Of a stretch of 64,000 nt of DNA, positions 15,521 through 27,110 are shown piece by piece. The notes under the pieces were generated by a model. The model was not told the DNA's origin. It worked only from the letters and a program-made list of their open reading frames with translations, and ran no database searches. The position numbers were made by a program, and so were the translations under genes. Numbering within the stretch: position 1 is the stretch's first letter; each line of letters begins with the position of its first letter. Location: the NCBI RefSeq assembly GCF_014199625.1, contig NZ_JACHNY010000006.1, forward strand, positions 62,001 to 126,000, in the 5' to 3' direction. Source of the DNA: Sphingomonas abaci (GTDB lineage Bacteria > Pseudomonadota > Alphaproteobacteria > Sphingomonadales > Sphingomonadaceae).

Positions 15521-16519
15521 TCACGCCGCCGCGAGAAGCGCGTCGCGTTCGGCGATCAGCGCCGCCACCTCGCCCTGCCCCGCCGGCGGCATGGCCGCCG
15601 CGAGGCGGCGCATCGTCGCAGAGCCGACGGGCGGCAGGCGCTCCGCCAGCATCGTCCATTGCTCCGGCGTCGCCGCGCAGCACAGCGCCAGGTCGCAACC
15701 CGCGGCGACCGCTCCCTGGGCCCGAGCCGGGAGATTCCCGTCGAGCGCGCCCATGTGCAGGTCGTCCGACAGCAACAGGCCGTCGAATCCCAGCCGCTCA
15801 CGGATCACCCGCTGCACGATCAGCGGCGACAGCGTCGCCGGCCGCGCGATATCCCAGACCGGATAGAGGACGTGGGCGGTCATCCCGGCTTTCGCCGATC
15901 CGGCCAGCGTGTGGAAGGGCGACAGGTCGGCGGCCAGTGCCCCTTCGTCGGCGTCGACGACCGGCAACGCCTGATGCGGGTCCGACGTCGCGCGGCCATG
16001 GCCCGGCCAGTGCTTGACGATGCCGGTCACGCCACCCGCCGCCAGCCCCTCCAGCATCGCGCGACCGAGCGCCGCCACTGCCATCGGCGTCGCGCCCAGG
16101 CATCGCTGCGCCAACGCCGGCGTCGCACCGGGCCAAGCGAGGTCGAGCACCGGCGCGGCGTTCATGGTGATGCCCCCCGCCGCCAGCATCCGTCCTACCG
16201 CCTGTCCCTGGGCGCGCATCGCGCGGATCGCAGTCATCGGCGCACGATCATAGGCGGCGGCGAAGCGGGCGGCCGCCAGCGTCGCCGGCCAGTGCGGCGG
16301 CCGGAGCCGCGCGACCGCCCCCCCCTCCTGGTCGGTCAGGATCGGCAGGTCATCGCGCCCGCTCGCGTCACGCAGATCGTCGGTCAGCGCGCGAAGCTGC
16401 ACGGGATCGACAATATTGCGTGCAAACAGGATGAACCCGGCCGGCGCGACCCGCTGGAGGGCCGCGCGCTCGTCAGGCGTCACCTGCGAGCCGGACAGGC
16501 CGACGATGATCGGCGTCAT
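15521..16519 (-). CDS. nagZ: Beta-N-acetylhexosaminidase NagZ (GH3)
   Basis: A 332-residue GH3 enzyme that removes GlcNAc from 1,6-anhydro-muropeptides during cell wall recycling in the cytoplasm. Diagnostic motifs are ILTDQEGGAVARLR, the catalytic His loop KHWPGHGRATSDPH and the nucleophile Asp in LLSDDLHMGAL. No signal peptide is present, as expected of NagZ. It lies between the SPOR gene and scpA in the argS-tatC operon, spaced 13 and 7 bases from its neighbours, so wall recycling is wired to this growth-linked operon. Confidence 0.95.
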   Translation of the reverse strand: MTPIIVGLSGSQVTPDERAALQRVAPAGFILFARNIVDPVQLRALTDDLRDASGRDDLPILTDQEGGAVARLRPPHWPATLAAARFAAAYDRAPMTAIRAMRAQGQAVGRMLAAGGITMNAAPVLDLAWPGATPALAQRCLGATPMAVAALGRAMLEGLAAGGVTGIVKHWPGHGRATSDPHQALPVVDADEGALAADLSPFHTLAGSAKAGMTAHVLYPVWDIARPATLSPLIVQRVIRERLGFDGLLLSDDLHMGALDGNLPARAQGAVAAGCDLALCCAATPEQWTMLAERLPPVGSATMRRLAAAMPPAGQGEVAALIAERDALLAAA

Positions 16520-16532
16520 CGAACCGGCCGGA

Positions 16533-17258
16533 TCAGCTCGCCACGAAGCAGCTTTCGCCCGCGACCTTCAACCGGCCGCAGAGCTGCGCCGCCTGGTTCG
16601 CGCTGCCGGCATTGACCCGCAGGCGGTAGAGCGTCTTGCCGTCCTTCGCCACCGGCTGCACCACCTTGCCCATCTGCGCCAGATAGCCGAACCGCTTGGT
16701 GAACCGGTCCCAGGCGGCGTTGGTCAGGCTCTCCGACGGATAGGCGCCGAGCTGGACCAGCGATCCGCCGGGCGCGGGGCCGGCGGGAGCGGGACGCTCG
16801 CTCATCGGCGTGGCGGCGACCAGCTTGCCGGCGGGCGCGGGGATCGCGGCGCTGGCGCTGCGGCCGGCCGTCACCCCGGACGCCGGGCTGGCCTGCGCGG
16901 CGGGGGTCGCGGTGACCGGCGCCTCCGGGATCGCGCTCAGGTCGATCGCGCCGGTGCCCGCGGCCTTGCCGTCGCTGGTCGCGACCGCTGCATCGCCCTC
17001 GCCCTCCACCTTCAGGCCGCCGGGTTCGACCGGCTTGACCTTATAGGGGTTGGGATCGGCCGCGATCAGCTCGCCATTGCCGCCCGCCGTGCGGTGCCAG
17101 ATATTGAGCGCCGCGAAGGCGATGCCGGCGACCACCACCAGCACCAGCACCACATAGGCGACGAAGCGCAAGATCGACGATCCCTCCTCCTCGTCGGGAT
17201 CGACGGTCTCCAGCCAGGGCAGCCGGTCCTCGTCGCGCAGCGATAGGTGGTCGACCAT
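16533..17258 (-). CDS. SPOR domain-containing membrane protein
   Basis: A 241-residue bitopic protein: a charged cytoplasmic N terminus (about 30 residues, with DPDEEEGSS), one membrane helix (about residues 31-52, AYVVLVLVVVAGIAFAALNI), a long Ala/Pro-rich linker, and a C-terminal SPOR domain (about 165-240: GGSLVQLGAYPSESLTNAAW, then KDGKTLYRLRVNAGS). SPOR domains bind denuded glycan at the septum, so it is probably a division or wall-remodelling factor. It lies three bases after argS and ahead of nagZ, which deals with wall fragments. Confidence 0.9.
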   Translation of the reverse strand: MVDHLSLRDEDRLPWLETVDPDEEEGSSILRFVAYVVLVLVVVAGIAFAALNIWHRTAGGNGELIAADPNPYKVKPVEPGGLKVEGEGDAAVATSDGKAAGTGAIDLSAIPEAPVTATPAAQASPASGVTAGRSASAAIPAPAGKLVAATPMSERPAPAGPAPGGSLVQLGAYPSESLTNAAWDRFTKRFGYLAQMGKVVQPVAKDGKTLYRLRVNAGSANQAAQLCGRLKVAGESCFVAS

Positions 17259-17261
17259 AAG

Positions 17262-18986
17262 TCAGTTCATCTCCGAGACGGCCTCGACGCCCATGATCGC
17301 CAGGCCATTGCGGATGATCTGCCCGATTCCGGCCGCCAGGAAAAGCCGCGCGCGCGTCGCCTCGGCATCCTCCACCACCAGGAAGCGGCGGTCCGGCCGG
17401 TCGTTGCCGACATTCCAGGCCGCATGGAAGGCGGCGGCCAGGTCGTAGAGGTAGAAGGCGATGCGATGCGGCTCGCGCGTCGCCGCCGCCGTCTCGACGG
17501 TGCGCGGGAATTGCGCCGCGAGCTTGACCAGCGCCAGTTCCTCCGCGTCCAGCCGGGCGAGATCGGGCTCGCCCTCGCCGATCCCCGCCTCGGCGGCGCG
17601 ACGATGCAGCGAGGCGATGCGCGCATGGGCATAATGGACGTAGAAGACCGGATTGTCCTTCGACGCCTCGACCACCTTGGCGAAGTCGAAATCCATCTGG
17701 GCGTCGGCGCGGCGGGTCAGCATGGTGAAGCGCACCACGTCCTTGCCGACCTCGCGCACTACATCCGCCAGCGTGACGAAATTGCCGGCGCGCTTGGACA
17801 TCTTGACCGGCTCGCCGCCGCGCAGCAGCCGCACCATCTGGATCAGCTTGACGTCGAAGCGCGTCTTGCCGCCGGTCAGCGCCGCGACCGCCGCTTGGAT
17901 GCGCTTGACCGTGCCGGCATGGTCCGCGCCCCAGATGTCGATGAGCTGGTCGGCACCCTGCGCCTTCTGGTAGTGATAGGCCAGGTCGGCGCCGAAATAG
18001 GTCCAGCTGCCGTTCGACTTCTTGATCGGCCGGTCCTGATCGTCGCCAAAGGCGGTGGAACGGAACAACGGCAGCTCCACCGGCTCCCAATCCTCGGGCG
18101 TCTCGCCCTTGGGGGCCTCCAGCACGCCGTCATAGACCAGGTCGCGCGCGCGCAGTTCGGCCTCGGCCGCCTCGGGCTTGCCGGCCGCCTGCAACTCGGC
18201 CTCGGACGAGAAGAGGTCGTGATGGATTCCGAGCAAGGCCAGATCGGCCTTGATCAGGTCCATCATCGCCGCGACCGCGCGGGTGCGGAACAGCGCCAGC
18301 CATTCGCCCTCGGGCGCAGCGGCGTAGCGCTCGCCATATTCGGCGGCCAGCGCCTGCCCCACGGGCACCAGATAGTCGCCGGGATACAGGCCCTCCGGGA
18401 TGGTCACCGTCTCACCCAGCGCCTCGCGGTAGCGGCAATGGACCGAACGGGCGAGCACATCGACCTGGCCGCCGGCATCGTTGACGTAATATTCGCGGAT
18501 CACCCTGTGTCCGGCGAACTCCAGCAGGCTGGCGAGCGCATCGCCCACCACCGCGCCCCGGCAATGGCCCATATGCATCGGCCCGGTCGGATTGGCGGAG
18601 ACATATTCGATGTTGACGGTGATGCCGTTGCCCGTCGTCGAACGGCCATAATCGGCCCCAGCCGCATGCACCGCCGCCAGTTCGCCGCGCCAGCTGTCGT
18701 CGGTCAGCACCATGTTGATGAAGCCGGGACCGGCGATGTCGACGCGCGCCACCTCGGGCAGCTTGGCCAGCTCGGCCGCCAGCGCCTCCGCCAGCGCGCG
18801 CGGCTTGGCGCCCGCCGCCTTGGCCAGCACCATCGCCGCATTGGTCGCGAGATCGCCGTGCGACGCGTCGCGCGGCGGCTCCACCGTCACGTTGCGGCGG
18901 TCGATCCCGCCGGGCAGCACGCCACCATCGGTCAGGGTGTCGAGCGCGGCATCGATATGGGCGGCGAAGCGGGTGTAGAGCGTCAT
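17262..18986 (-). CDS. argS: Arginine-tRNA ligase
   Basis: A 574-residue class I synthetase. The HIGH-type motif is PTGPMHMGH (about residues 122-133), and the KMSK-type motif is KMSKRAGNF (about 393-401). The N-terminal Add-1 domain ([20 protein letters not shown]) and the C-terminal anticodon-binding DALR domain ([14 protein letters not shown]) are complete. Start at ATG 18986 ([15 protein letters not shown]). First gene of the long minus-strand operon that continues to tatC. Confidence 0.97.
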   Translation of the reverse strand: MTLYTRFAAHIDAALDTLTDGGVLPGGIDRRNVTVEPPRDASHGDLATNAAMVLAKAAGAKPRALAEALAAELAKLPEVARVDIAGPGFINMVLTDDSWRGELAAVHAAGADYGRSTTGNGITVNIEYVSANPTGPMHMGHCRGAVVGDALASLLEFAGHRVIREYYVNDAGGQVDVLARSVHCRYREALGETVTIPEGLYPGDYLVPVGQALAAEYGERYAAAPEGEWLALFRTRAVAAMMDLIKADLALLGIHHDLFSSEAELQAAGKPEAAEAELRARDLVYDGVLEAPKGETPEDWEPVELPLFRSTAFGDDQDRPIKKSNGSWTYFGADLAYHYQKAQGADQLIDIWGADHAGTVKRIQAAVAALTGGKTRFDVKLIQMVRLLRGGEPVKMSKRAGNFVTLADVVREVGKDVVRFTMLTRRADAQMDFDFAKVVEASKDNPVFYVHYAHARIASLHRRAAEAGIGEGEPDLARLDAEELALVKLAAQFPRTVETAAATREPHRIAFYLYDLAAAFHAAWNVGNDRPDRRFLVVEDAEATRARLFLAAGIGQIIRNGLAIMGVEAVSEMN

Positions 18987-19178
18987 GGTCGTCCGATACT
19001 GGGTGGAAGCCTGGCCCCTTAGCGCCAAAGCGGCGGCGGCTCAAACGCGCTTGCGTTTCCTGCAATCTTGCTCGGACCCTTTGCAGTTGCGCGATTGCTG
19101 CGGTGCAATATTCATGGCCGCAACGGTCACGAGGCGGGCAGCCACTCCTTCCCGCTTCTCTTCATGGGGACAGACATC

Positions 19179-19466
19179 ATGCGCAAGATCAGCATCGTCG
19201 CCGCGGTTGCGGCCACCTTCACCGCCACGGTCGCGACGGCCGCGCCGCTGGAGCACCGCTTCACGCATGAAGGTCAGACCTATGTGTACACCGCCGACGA
19301 AGCGCATGGCGCCAAGGTGATCTCGGGCCACCGCGTCGAGGACGGCAAGTCGTTCCGCCTCGTCGTCCGCAACGGCCGCGTGACCGGCCGGTCGGGCGAG
19401 GCCCCGGTCGCCTTCCGCGTCGCCGACGCCGCCGGTGCCGCCAAGGATGCGACCTCGGCGCTCTGA
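19179..19466 (+). CDS. Secreted small protein of unknown function
   Basis: A 95-residue protein with a signal peptide (MRKISIVAAVAATFTATVAT then AAPLEH). The mature part reads as a small beta domain (HRFTHEGQTYVYTADE, KVISGHRVEDGKSFRLVVRN, GRVTGRSGEAPVAFRV) and ends in an Ala-rich tail. Similar short exported proteins are common in sphingomonads. I know no function. The ATG at 19164 in frame would add five residues (MGTDI) ahead of the signal peptide. It is divergent from argS and convergent with dgt. Confidence 0.85.
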   Translation: MRKISIVAAVAATFTATVATAAPLEHRFTHEGQTYVYTADEAHGAKVISGHRVEDGKSFRLVVRNGRVTGRSGEAPVAFRVADAAGAAKDATSAL

Positions 19467-19775
19467 GGTCGACCTTCTCCCATCGCAGGCCGCCGGCGCA
19501 CCCGGCGGCTTGATCACAAGGGGCTGCCGGGTGACTGGCCGCCCCTTCTTCGTCCCGTTGACGTGCTATCCAGCGTCGGGTCGCGACGCAGACGGGGGAT
19601 GGCGCGCATACCGGCGCACATCACGAGTAGAAGTCAGGCGCGCTCGCGCCGGATCGTCTTCCAGGCCGGCCCGATGGTGCCGCCGTGCCGCCGGATGGCT
19701 CCCTGCGCGGCCTCTGCACGGTTCCGATGCTTTTCACGTCGTCGCGCCTTCCCGCGACCACAAGCAGCGCGTCGC
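19467..19775. other. Intergenic region with two hairpins between convergent genes
   Basis: About 310 bases between the small secreted protein and dgt, whose 3' ends face each other. Besides the terminator-like hairpin at 19518-19550 there is an 8-bp GC stem at 19489-19510. The remaining 220 bases hold no frame with coding bias; the frames found there are shadows running into dgt. Confidence 0.5.
19518..19550 (+). terminator. Terminator-like hairpin after the small secreted gene
   Basis: AAGGGGC (19518-19524) pairs with GCCCCTT (19541-19547) with an inner GCC/GGC extension, and is followed by CTT. On the minus strand the stem also ends in a short run of T, so it may serve both convergent genes. 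Confidence 0.6.
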
Positions 19776-20942
<1,167 letters not shown>

Positions 20943-20970
20943 GCTTGCAGTCCCCCGTTGATGCCGGCGC

Positions 20971-22947
20971 TTACTTCGCCGGCAGCTTGGTCACCGGCTG
21001 GCCGGCATCGCTGGTGAAGGAAAAGGCCGAGACACCCTGCTTGGCAAGCTGATTCACGAAGGCGCGCGCCTCCGCCTCGGTCTTGAAGGGGCCGGTCAAA
21101 ACGCGATTGCTGGCGCGGTTCCTGGTCGCATAAGCCGTCCGGCTCTTCAGCGCCGACGCCTTGCCCTGCGCGCCCTTCCACGCCTTGGGCAGATCGTCGG
21201 CATTCGCGCCGCCGGCCACCTGCACCCAGATGCGCGACGGGTTGGCGCGCGCCGCCTTCTTCTCGGCGGCCTCCTTGTCGGCAAGCGCCTTCTTTTCAGC
21301 CGCCGCCTTCTTCTCCGCTTCCGCCTTGCGTGCTGCGGCGCGGCGCTCGGCCGGCGTCCTGGGCGCGGGCTCCGCCTCTGCATCCGCGTCCGCCTTGGCG
21401 AGGCGCGCGGCGGCCCGACGTTCCGCCGGGGTCTTCGCGGCCTCCGCCCTGGCCAGCCGTTCCGCCGCCCGCCGTTCCGCCGCCGTGCGCGGCTTGGCGG
21501 GGGCCGCATCATCGGCGGCGGCGTCGCCGGTCAGCCGTGCCGCGACCACGCGGCGGACGGCGGTATCGCGCGCCTCCTTGGCGACCGCTTCGGTGACCAC
21601 GCGGTGACCGATCGCCGAGGCCGGCGCCTTCGCCAGGTTGACGGGCTCTTCCGGCCGGGGCGTCTGGGTGACGGCCCGGACCGGCTCCTCCACCCCCAGC
21701 TCCGATGCGGGGATCGACAGGCTTGCGACGATCCGCGCAAGCACCGCATCGGTCCGCCGCGTCGACGCGCTCGATTCGACCGGCGCGACCCGCGTGGGCG
21801 GCGTGGCGGCGGTCTCGACGGGGTCCGGCTGAACCGGCACGGGCTGTACGACCGGCGACCGTGGCGCGAAGCTCGGCCGGGGCGGCGCGACCGGCTGCAC
21901 CGCCGCGACCGTGACGGGGGCGGACCGGACGACGGGCGGCACGATCGGCTGCACGACAGGCTGGGCTGGCACCGGCTGCACGACCTCGCGCGCCGGCGCC
22001 ATCGTCACCACCGGCGCCGCGGCGACCGAGACGGGACGGCTGGCGGTGGTCCGGCCTGCCACCGGTTCGCGACGGCGGGTCTGGCGGCGGCTGCTCTCGA
22101 CCGGCTGGACCGTGCTGGTCGCGGCGACCTGCACCGGGGCGCTGGTGTCGCGCGGCATCGGCGGCAATGGCGGAACCAGGCGAGCATCCGCGACCCGCTC
22201 CGGCGTCGCGAAGATCTCGCCGAAATGCACCGCGAACGCGCGGTCGGCGGCGGGCAAGGTCGGCAGCCGCTGGAAGAACGCCCCAAGGCCTTGCGCCATC
22301 GTCGCCGGCATCATCGTCGTCGCGATCTTGTTCGCGCCGCCCGTATCGCCGCTCATCGCCATTACGAACGCCCGTGCGCGCCAAGCGGCGCGATCCTGGC
22401 GGCGGACGAGCGGGTCGAGTTGCTCCAACGCCTGCGCCTGCTGGCCCGAGATGCCGAGCGACAGCGCATAGCGGCGTAGCGTCTCGTCGTCGCGCTCCTG
22501 GGCCAGGGCCAGCCGATAATCCGCCTGGGCGCGCGCCTGCTCGCCGATCAGGTCATAGGCGAGACCGCGATCGGCCGCGAAGCGCGACGGCGACACGCCG
22601 AAGCTTTCGGCCTGCTGGAAGAAGCGCAGCGCCTCGCCCGGCCGTTCCGACCGGACCAGCACCGAACCCATGCCGGCCTTCACCCGGCCGTCGCGTGGGG
22701 CGATCTTGTCGGCCCGGGCGAACAGCGAGGCGGCGGCGGACAGGTCGCCCATGCGGATCGACAGGTCCCCCGCCTCGATCAGCGCGTTCAGGTCGCGCGG
22801 GTTGCTGGCGAGCCGGCGCATCACGTCGCCGAGATCGTCGGCCAGCGTTCGGTGCAGCGGCTGCACCACCGCCTGCGCGGCCAGGGGAAGGGGCGCGAGG
22901 GCGGCAGCAAGCGCAAGCGCGGCGGTGGAGAGGAAAAGCGGCTTCAT
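20971..22947 (-). CDS. Periplasmic TPR/SPOR protein with Pro-rich and AERRAA repeats
   Basis: A 658-residue exported protein with signal peptide ([20 protein letters not shown], cleavage after PLAAQA). Residues about 35-240 form tetratricopeptide-like repeats ([40 protein letters not shown]). Residues about 260-450 are a long Pro/Val-rich spacer. Three related charged repeats follow ([48 protein letters not shown]) running into an Ala/Lys/Glu helix, and the C-terminal 80 residues are a SPOR domain ([20 protein letters not shown]). It should sit at the septum through the glycan-binding SPOR domain. Located downstream of ftsZ. Confidence 0.88.
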   Translation of the reverse strand: MKPLFLSTAALALAAALAPLPLAAQAVVQPLHRTLADDLGDVMRRLASNPRDLNALIEAGDLSIRMGDLSAAASLFARADKIAPRDGRVKAGMGSVLVRSERPGEALRFFQQAESFGVSPSRFAADRGLAYDLIGEQARAQADYRLALAQERDDETLRRYALSLGISGQQAQALEQLDPLVRRQDRAAWRARAFVMAMSGDTGGANKIATTMMPATMAQGLGAFFQRLPTLPAADRAFAVHFGEIFATPERVADARLVPPLPPMPRDTSAPVQVAATSTVQPVESSRRQTRRREPVAGRTTASRPVSVAAAPVVTMAPAREVVQPVPAQPVVQPIVPPVVRSAPVTVAAVQPVAPPRPSFAPRSPVVQPVPVQPDPVETAATPPTRVAPVESSASTRRTDAVLARIVASLSIPASELGVEEPVRAVTQTPRPEEPVNLAKAPASAIGHRVVTEAVAKEARDTAVRRVVAARLTGDAAADDAAPAKPRTAAERRAAERLARAEAAKTPAERRAAARLAKADADAEAEPAPRTPAERRAAARKAEAEKKAAAEKKALADKEAAEKKAARANPSRIWVQVAGGANADDLPKAWKGAQGKASALKSRTAYATRNRASNRVLTGPFKTEAEARAFVNQLAKQGVSAFSFTSDAGQPVTKLPAK

Positions 22948-23064
22948 GGGATCGATCCGGCTACAGCCCAGCCGGGATGAACCGGCAATGTCGATGGGCC
23001 CGCCGGCGCGACGAAACGGGCCGGGATGACGACCAGGCGGGCGACGCCTTTTGCAGGCGCACGT

Positions 23065-23090
23065 CGCCCGGCCACGGACCTGGCCGGGCG
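23065..23090 (-). terminator. Strong stem-loop downstream of ftsZ
   Basis: CGCCCGGCCA (23065-23074) pairs perfectly with TGGCCGGGCG (23081-23090) around a six-base loop, 66 bases after the ftsZ stop. A second stem, GGGCGACG with CGTCGCCC, abuts it on the distal side. No U tract follows. It is the best candidate for the end of the division operon. Confidence 0.5.
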
Positions 23091-23155
23091 GCGGGCCTGT
23101 CCGACGGGCGGGAGGACGGACGGGAAGAGGATCATGCCCTCCCCGCCCAATGTCC

Positions 23156-24748
23156 TTACTGGTTGTTCTGGCGGTGCAGGAAACGCGGGATGTCGAGCGG
23201 ATCGGCCGGCTTCGCCTCTTCCTCGCGCGGCGTGCCGCGCGCGGCGTTGGACATGCGCTCGAACAAGGTGCCGCCCAGCTTCACGCGCGGTGCGGGGGCT
23301 GGCGGCTCGACCGCGCCGGTATCGCTGCCTGGTGCCAGCCAGCGACGCCGCGCGCCGCCCTCGTCCGCCGCCGGCGCGGGGGCGGGAGTCGGCGCCGCAT
23401 AGCCGGTCGCGGGCGCGGCATAGGGGGCCGGCTGGGCCGGCGCGCGCGGGGTGACCGGCGGGCTCACCATCGTGTCGGCGCCGAGGACCAGCTCGTCATC
23501 GGCGGCGGGCGTCGCGGGAGCCGGCGGCACCGCCGCCTGGGGAGCGGCCGGCGCGGACGCGGCCGGCTGGGCCGCCGGCTGCGGGGCGGCATAATGCGGC
23601 GTGGCGGCCTGGGGCGCAGGCGCCGGCGCGGCCTGTTGCGGGGCGGGCGCAGGTGCAGGCTGCGACGCGGCCGGCGTTTCGGTCGGGCGGAAGGAGGTGG
23701 TCTCGTCGGTCTTGCGGCCCAGGCCGAAGGAGAAGGAGCGCGCCGAGTCGCCGCCCTGCGACGGGCTGGGCACCACGCGCTCGACCGCCTCTATGCCGGT
23801 GGCGACCACCGACACGCGGATGCGGCCTTCCAGTTCCGGGTTGAACGCCGAGCCCCAGATGATGTTGGCGTCGGGATCGACCAGGTCGCGGATGTGGTTC
23901 GCCGCCTCGTCCACCTCCAGCAGGCGCATGTCGTCGCCGCCGGTGATCGAAATGATGACGCCCTTGGCGCCCTGCATCGACACGCCGTCGAGCAGCGGGT
24001 TGGCGATCGCCTTCTGCGCCGCTTCCAGCGCGCGATTGTCGCCCGACGCTTCGCCGGTGCCCATCATCGCCTTGCCCATCTCCTGCATCACCGAACGGAC
24101 GTCGGCGAAGTCGAGGTTGATGAGGCCGGGCATGACCATCAGGTCAGTGATGCCGCGCACACCCTGCTGCAGCACCTCGTCCGCCATCGCGAACGCTTCC
24201 TTGAAGGTGGTGTTGGCATTGGCGATCAGAAACAGGTTCTGGTTCGGGATCACGATCAGCGTGTCGACGAACTTCTGCAGTTCCTCGATGCCGCCATCGG
24301 CCGCCTTGGAGCGGCGATTGCCCTCGAACGCGAACGGCTTGGTGACGACGCCGACGGTCAGGATGCCCATGTCGCGTGCGGCCTTGGCGATGACGGGCGC
24401 GGCGCCGGTGCCGGTGCCGCCGCCCATGCCGGCGGCGATGAAGACCATGTGGCAGCCCTCGAGCTGCTTGGCGAGGCTCTCGATCGTCTCCTCGGCGGCG
24501 GCGCGACCGATCTCCGGCCGGGCGCCCGCGCCCAGCCCTTGCGTGATCTTCGCGCCGAGCTGGATGCGGTTGGGCGCGGTCGACTGCTTCAGCGCCTGCG
24601 CGTCGGTGTTGGCGACCAGGAAGTCGACGCCCTGCACATCGGCCCGCATCATGTTGGCGATGGCGTTGCCGCCGGCGCCGCCCACGCCGATCACCGCGAT
24701 TCGCGGGGTCAGCTCATCCACCTCGGGTGCCAGAAATTCGATGCTCAT
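23156..24748 (-). CDS. ftsZ: Cell division protein FtsZ
   Basis: A 530-residue tubulin homologue that forms the cytokinetic ring. The GTP-binding signature [16 protein letters not shown] lies near residue 108, and [10 protein letters not shown] and the T7-loop [10 protein letters not shown] are present. After the globular domain (about residue 325) comes an unusually long Ala/Pro-rich linker of about 170 residues, and the C-terminal conserved peptide [12 protein letters not shown], which docks FtsA. I chose the ATG at 24748; an in-frame TTG at 24754 lies five bases after GGAG and is an alternative. Last gene of the dcw cluster, separated from ftsA by 99 bases. Confidence 0.98.
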   Translation of the reverse strand: MSIEFLAPEVDELTPRIAVIGVGGAGGNAIANMMRADVQGVDFLVANTDAQALKQSTAPNRIQLGAKITQGLGAGARPEIGRAAAEETIESLAKQLEGCHMVFIAAGMGGGTGTGAAPVIAKAARDMGILTVGVVTKPFAFEGNRRSKAADGGIEELQKFVDTLIVIPNQNLFLIANANTTFKEAFAMADEVLQQGVRGITDLMVMPGLINLDFADVRSVMQEMGKAMMGTGEASGDNRALEAAQKAIANPLLDGVSMQGAKGVIISITGGDDMRLLEVDEAANHIRDLVDPDANIIWGSAFNPELEGRIRVSVVATGIEAVERVVPSPSQGGDSARSFSFGLGRKTDETTSFRPTETPAASQPAPAPAPQQAAPAPAPQAATPHYAAPQPAAQPAASAPAAPQAAVPPAPATPAADDELVLGADTMVSPPVTPRAPAQPAPYAAPATGYAAPTPAPAPAADEGGARRRWLAPGSDTGAVEPPAPAPRVKLGGTLFERMSNAARGTPREEEAKPADPLDIPRFLHRQNNQ

Positions 24749-24847
24749 CGCCAATGTTACTCCGCCGCACCCGAGCCTTGTGACCGCCCGCCCAGGTATC
24801 GATTATTGCTATGTACGCGACGATCCGCCGACCGCCACCGAAAAACG

Positions 24848-26110
24848 TCAGTAATTTGCCCGCGCCGCTTGAAGAAGCTTGCGAAACAGCCCCAGACCGC
24901 TCGGCCGGTGGACCGTCTGCCCGCTGGGGGCGACGGCGCGCAGGTCGATCGGATCGGTCGCGGCGTAGAAGGCCAGGCCCGCCAGCGTCGCGAACGCCGG
25001 TCCGGCATGCGCCTCGGGCAAACCCGTCAACCCGCGCGGCCTTCCCAGTCGTACCGAACGCCCTAGAGCCTGCTGCGCATAGTCTGCAATCCCCTTCAAC
25101 TCGGCCCCGCCGCCTGTGAGCACGACCTGTCGCCCGACCGGACCTTCAAACTTCAACTGGGTCAAGGCCTTACGGACCTCGTTCATTTGATGTTCCAGTC
25201 TTTGGCGAATCACCGCGATCAATTGGGCCTTGGTGATCTGGGTGCCGCCATGGACATCATCTTCCGCGCCGACCGGCGTGACCGGGATCATGTCGTGATT
25301 GTCGCGAGGGCTCGCATTGGCCGATCCGTGGAAGCACTTCATCCGCTCGGCCAGCGCCCGGCGCGTGCCGAAGGCGGAGGCGATGTCGTCGGTGATGTCC
25401 TGCGCGCCCACCGGGATCGAGCACAGGCCGACCAGCATCCCGCCCGCGAAGAGCGAGACATTGGTGATGCCCGCGCCGATCTCGACCAGCGCGACGCCGA
25501 GCTCGCGCTCTTCCTCGGACAGGCAGGCGAGCCCCGTCGCGACCGGTGCCGCGATGATCGACTTCACCTCCAGGTGCGCCGAGCGGACGCACAGGTCCAG
25601 GTTGCGCACCGGCGATCCGTCGGCCGCGACGACATGGATGTGCACGCCCAGCTTGTCGGCGTGAAGGCCGAGCGGCTTCTTGACGCCGGTCAGCCCATCC
25701 AGCGTGTAGAGCGCCGGCTGCGCGTGCAGGACCATCCGCCCCTGCGGGTCGATCGACTGGCGGCCCGCCGCCAGCAGCGCGTCGATGTCCTGCTGCTCGA
25801 CCTGGTGCCCGCCCAGCTCGAACTCGACTTCGGCCACGTCGGACACCAGCCCGCCGGCCGAGAAGCCGACCCAGACATTCTCGATGTTCAACCCGGCGAT
25901 CCGCTCGGCCTGCTCCACCGCCTCGCGCACCGCCGCCTCGGTTGCCCCCATGTCGGCGATATAGCCGCGCTTCACGCCACGGCTCTCGCGCTGGCCGGTT
26001 CCCAGCACGATCAGCTCGCCGCCATCGCCCTTCTGCGCGATCATCGCCGACACCTTGGACGACCCGATGTCGAGCGCGGTGATCAGACCTTCCGGTGCCA
26101 CTTTCGCCAT
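24848..26110 (-). CDS. ftsA: Cell division protein FtsA
   Basis: A 420-residue actin-family protein that tethers FtsZ to the membrane. It shows the phosphate-1 motif ALDIGSSKVSAMIA, the SHS2 (1C) domain with GYIADMGATEAAVREAVEQA, the phosphate-2 motif LVEIGAGITNVSLF, and the adenosine motif VVLTGGGAELKGI. The C-terminal amphipathic helix GLGLFRKLLQAA provides membrane binding. Start ATG at 26110, four bases after the ftsQ stop. Confidence 0.97.
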   Translation of the reverse strand: MAKVAPEGLITALDIGSSKVSAMIAQKGDGGELIVLGTGQRESRGVKRGYIADMGATEAAVREAVEQAERIAGLNIENVWVGFSAGGLVSDVAEVEFELGGHQVEQQDIDALLAAGRQSIDPQGRMVLHAQPALYTLDGLTGVKKPLGLHADKLGVHIHVVAADGSPVRNLDLCVRSAHLEVKSIIAAPVATGLACLSEEERELGVALVEIGAGITNVSLFAGGMLVGLCSIPVGAQDITDDIASAFGTRRALAERMKCFHGSANASPRDNHDMIPVTPVGAEDDVHGGTQITKAQLIAVIRQRLEHQMNEVRKALTQLKFEGPVGRQVVLTGGGAELKGIADYAQQALGRSVRLGRPRGLTGLPEAHAGPAFATLAGLAFYAATDPIDLRAVAPSGQTVHRPSGLGLFRKLLQAARANY

Positions 26111-26114
26111 TACT

Positions 26115-27110
26115 TCACCCCTCGCCCCCGCCCGGCGCAGCGTCGGCTGCCGCCCCGGACTCCGGGCCGCCATCGCCTGCGACCGCGTTCGCCGCGCCGT
26201 CGGTCTCGGGCGCGACGGCCGCCCCCATTTGCGCGGGATCGGCCAGCGCATGGTTCTGGTTCATGCCGGGCTTGCGCGCAACCAGCTTCGCAGGGTCGCG
26301 CATGTCGAACCGCATCCAGCCCCGGCCCAGGAGCGGCCGGTTGCCGTCCAGCTCCGCGAAGCGCGCCAGCGCCCGCCCCGCCCCGTCCTCGGGCAGCGCC
26401 AGCACCTCGCCGGTCGCGAAGGTCAGGTCCCAGCGACGATTGCCGATCCAGGTCGCCGCCTTGATCTTGGGGCGAAGCTGGGGGGCGGCGGCGAGCAGCG
26501 CCTGATAGCCCGCCTCCTGCCGGTCCGCGCCGGGCCCGATCACCAGCGGCAGATTGGGGATCGCATTGGGCTGCACCGGCTCCAGCAGCACGCCGTCCTT
26601 GTCGATCAACGTCAGCTCGCCGCGATCCTGCCACACCGCCGCCGGCGTGCGCTCGACGATGTCGATCAGCAACGTGTCGGGCAGCCGGCGCGAGACATGC
26701 GCATCCGCGATCCAGCCGTAGCGGAGCAGCCGGTCGCGGATCGCGGGGAGGTCGACCGCCAGCATCGAGGTGCGGTTCTGCTTGTCCTCTAGCGCGATCG
26801 CATAGACCGTCATCCGGTCCATCCGCTTCAGCCCGGTGATCTCGACCTGCTCGACGCGCAGGCCAGCCTGGCCGGCGGTGCTGGCCACCGCCGCGCCGAT
26901 CATGCCGGGCACGCCGATCCAGGTGGCGATGCCGATGATCGCCCCGCCCGCCAGCCCGGTGATCGACCAGGTGACAGCCTTCTTCACCGTCGCCTCGCTG
27001 ACCGGCAGGCGCGCGACCAGCTTCTCGCCGATCGATACCTTCTTCACCGGCTGGCGGCGGCGCGGGGCCGGCCGCTTGGGCGGCGGCCCGCGCTTGATCG
27101 TGCGACTCAT
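26115..27110 (-). CDS. ftsQ: Cell division protein FtsQ
   Basis: A 331-residue bitopic protein. A basic, Pro-rich cytoplasmic N terminus (about 45 residues) precedes a membrane helix (about 46-70), then a POTRA domain (GLRVEQVEITGLKRMDRMTV, ending ERTPAAVWQ) and the beta domain (LIDKDGVLLEPV and onward). The last 60 residues are Ala/Gly/Asp-rich and not part of the conserved fold. FtsQ links early and late division proteins through FtsL/FtsB. Start ATG at 27110 overlaps the ddl stop (ATGA). Confidence 0.93.
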   Translation of the reverse strand: MSRTIKRGPPPKRPAPRRRQPVKKVSIGEKLVARLPVSEATVKKAVTWSITGLAGGAIIGIATWIGVPGMIGAAVASTAGQAGLRVEQVEITGLKRMDRMTVYAIALEDKQNRTSMLAVDLPAIRDRLLRYGWIADAHVSRRLPDTLLIDIVERTPAAVWQDRGELTLIDKDGVLLEPVQPNAIPNLPLVIGPGADRQEAGYQALLAAAPQLRPKIKAATWIGNRRWDLTFATGEVLALPEDGAGRALARFAELDGNRPLLGRGWMRFDMRDPAKLVARKPGMNQNHALADPAQMGAAVAPETDGAANAVAGDGGPESGAAADAAPGGGEG

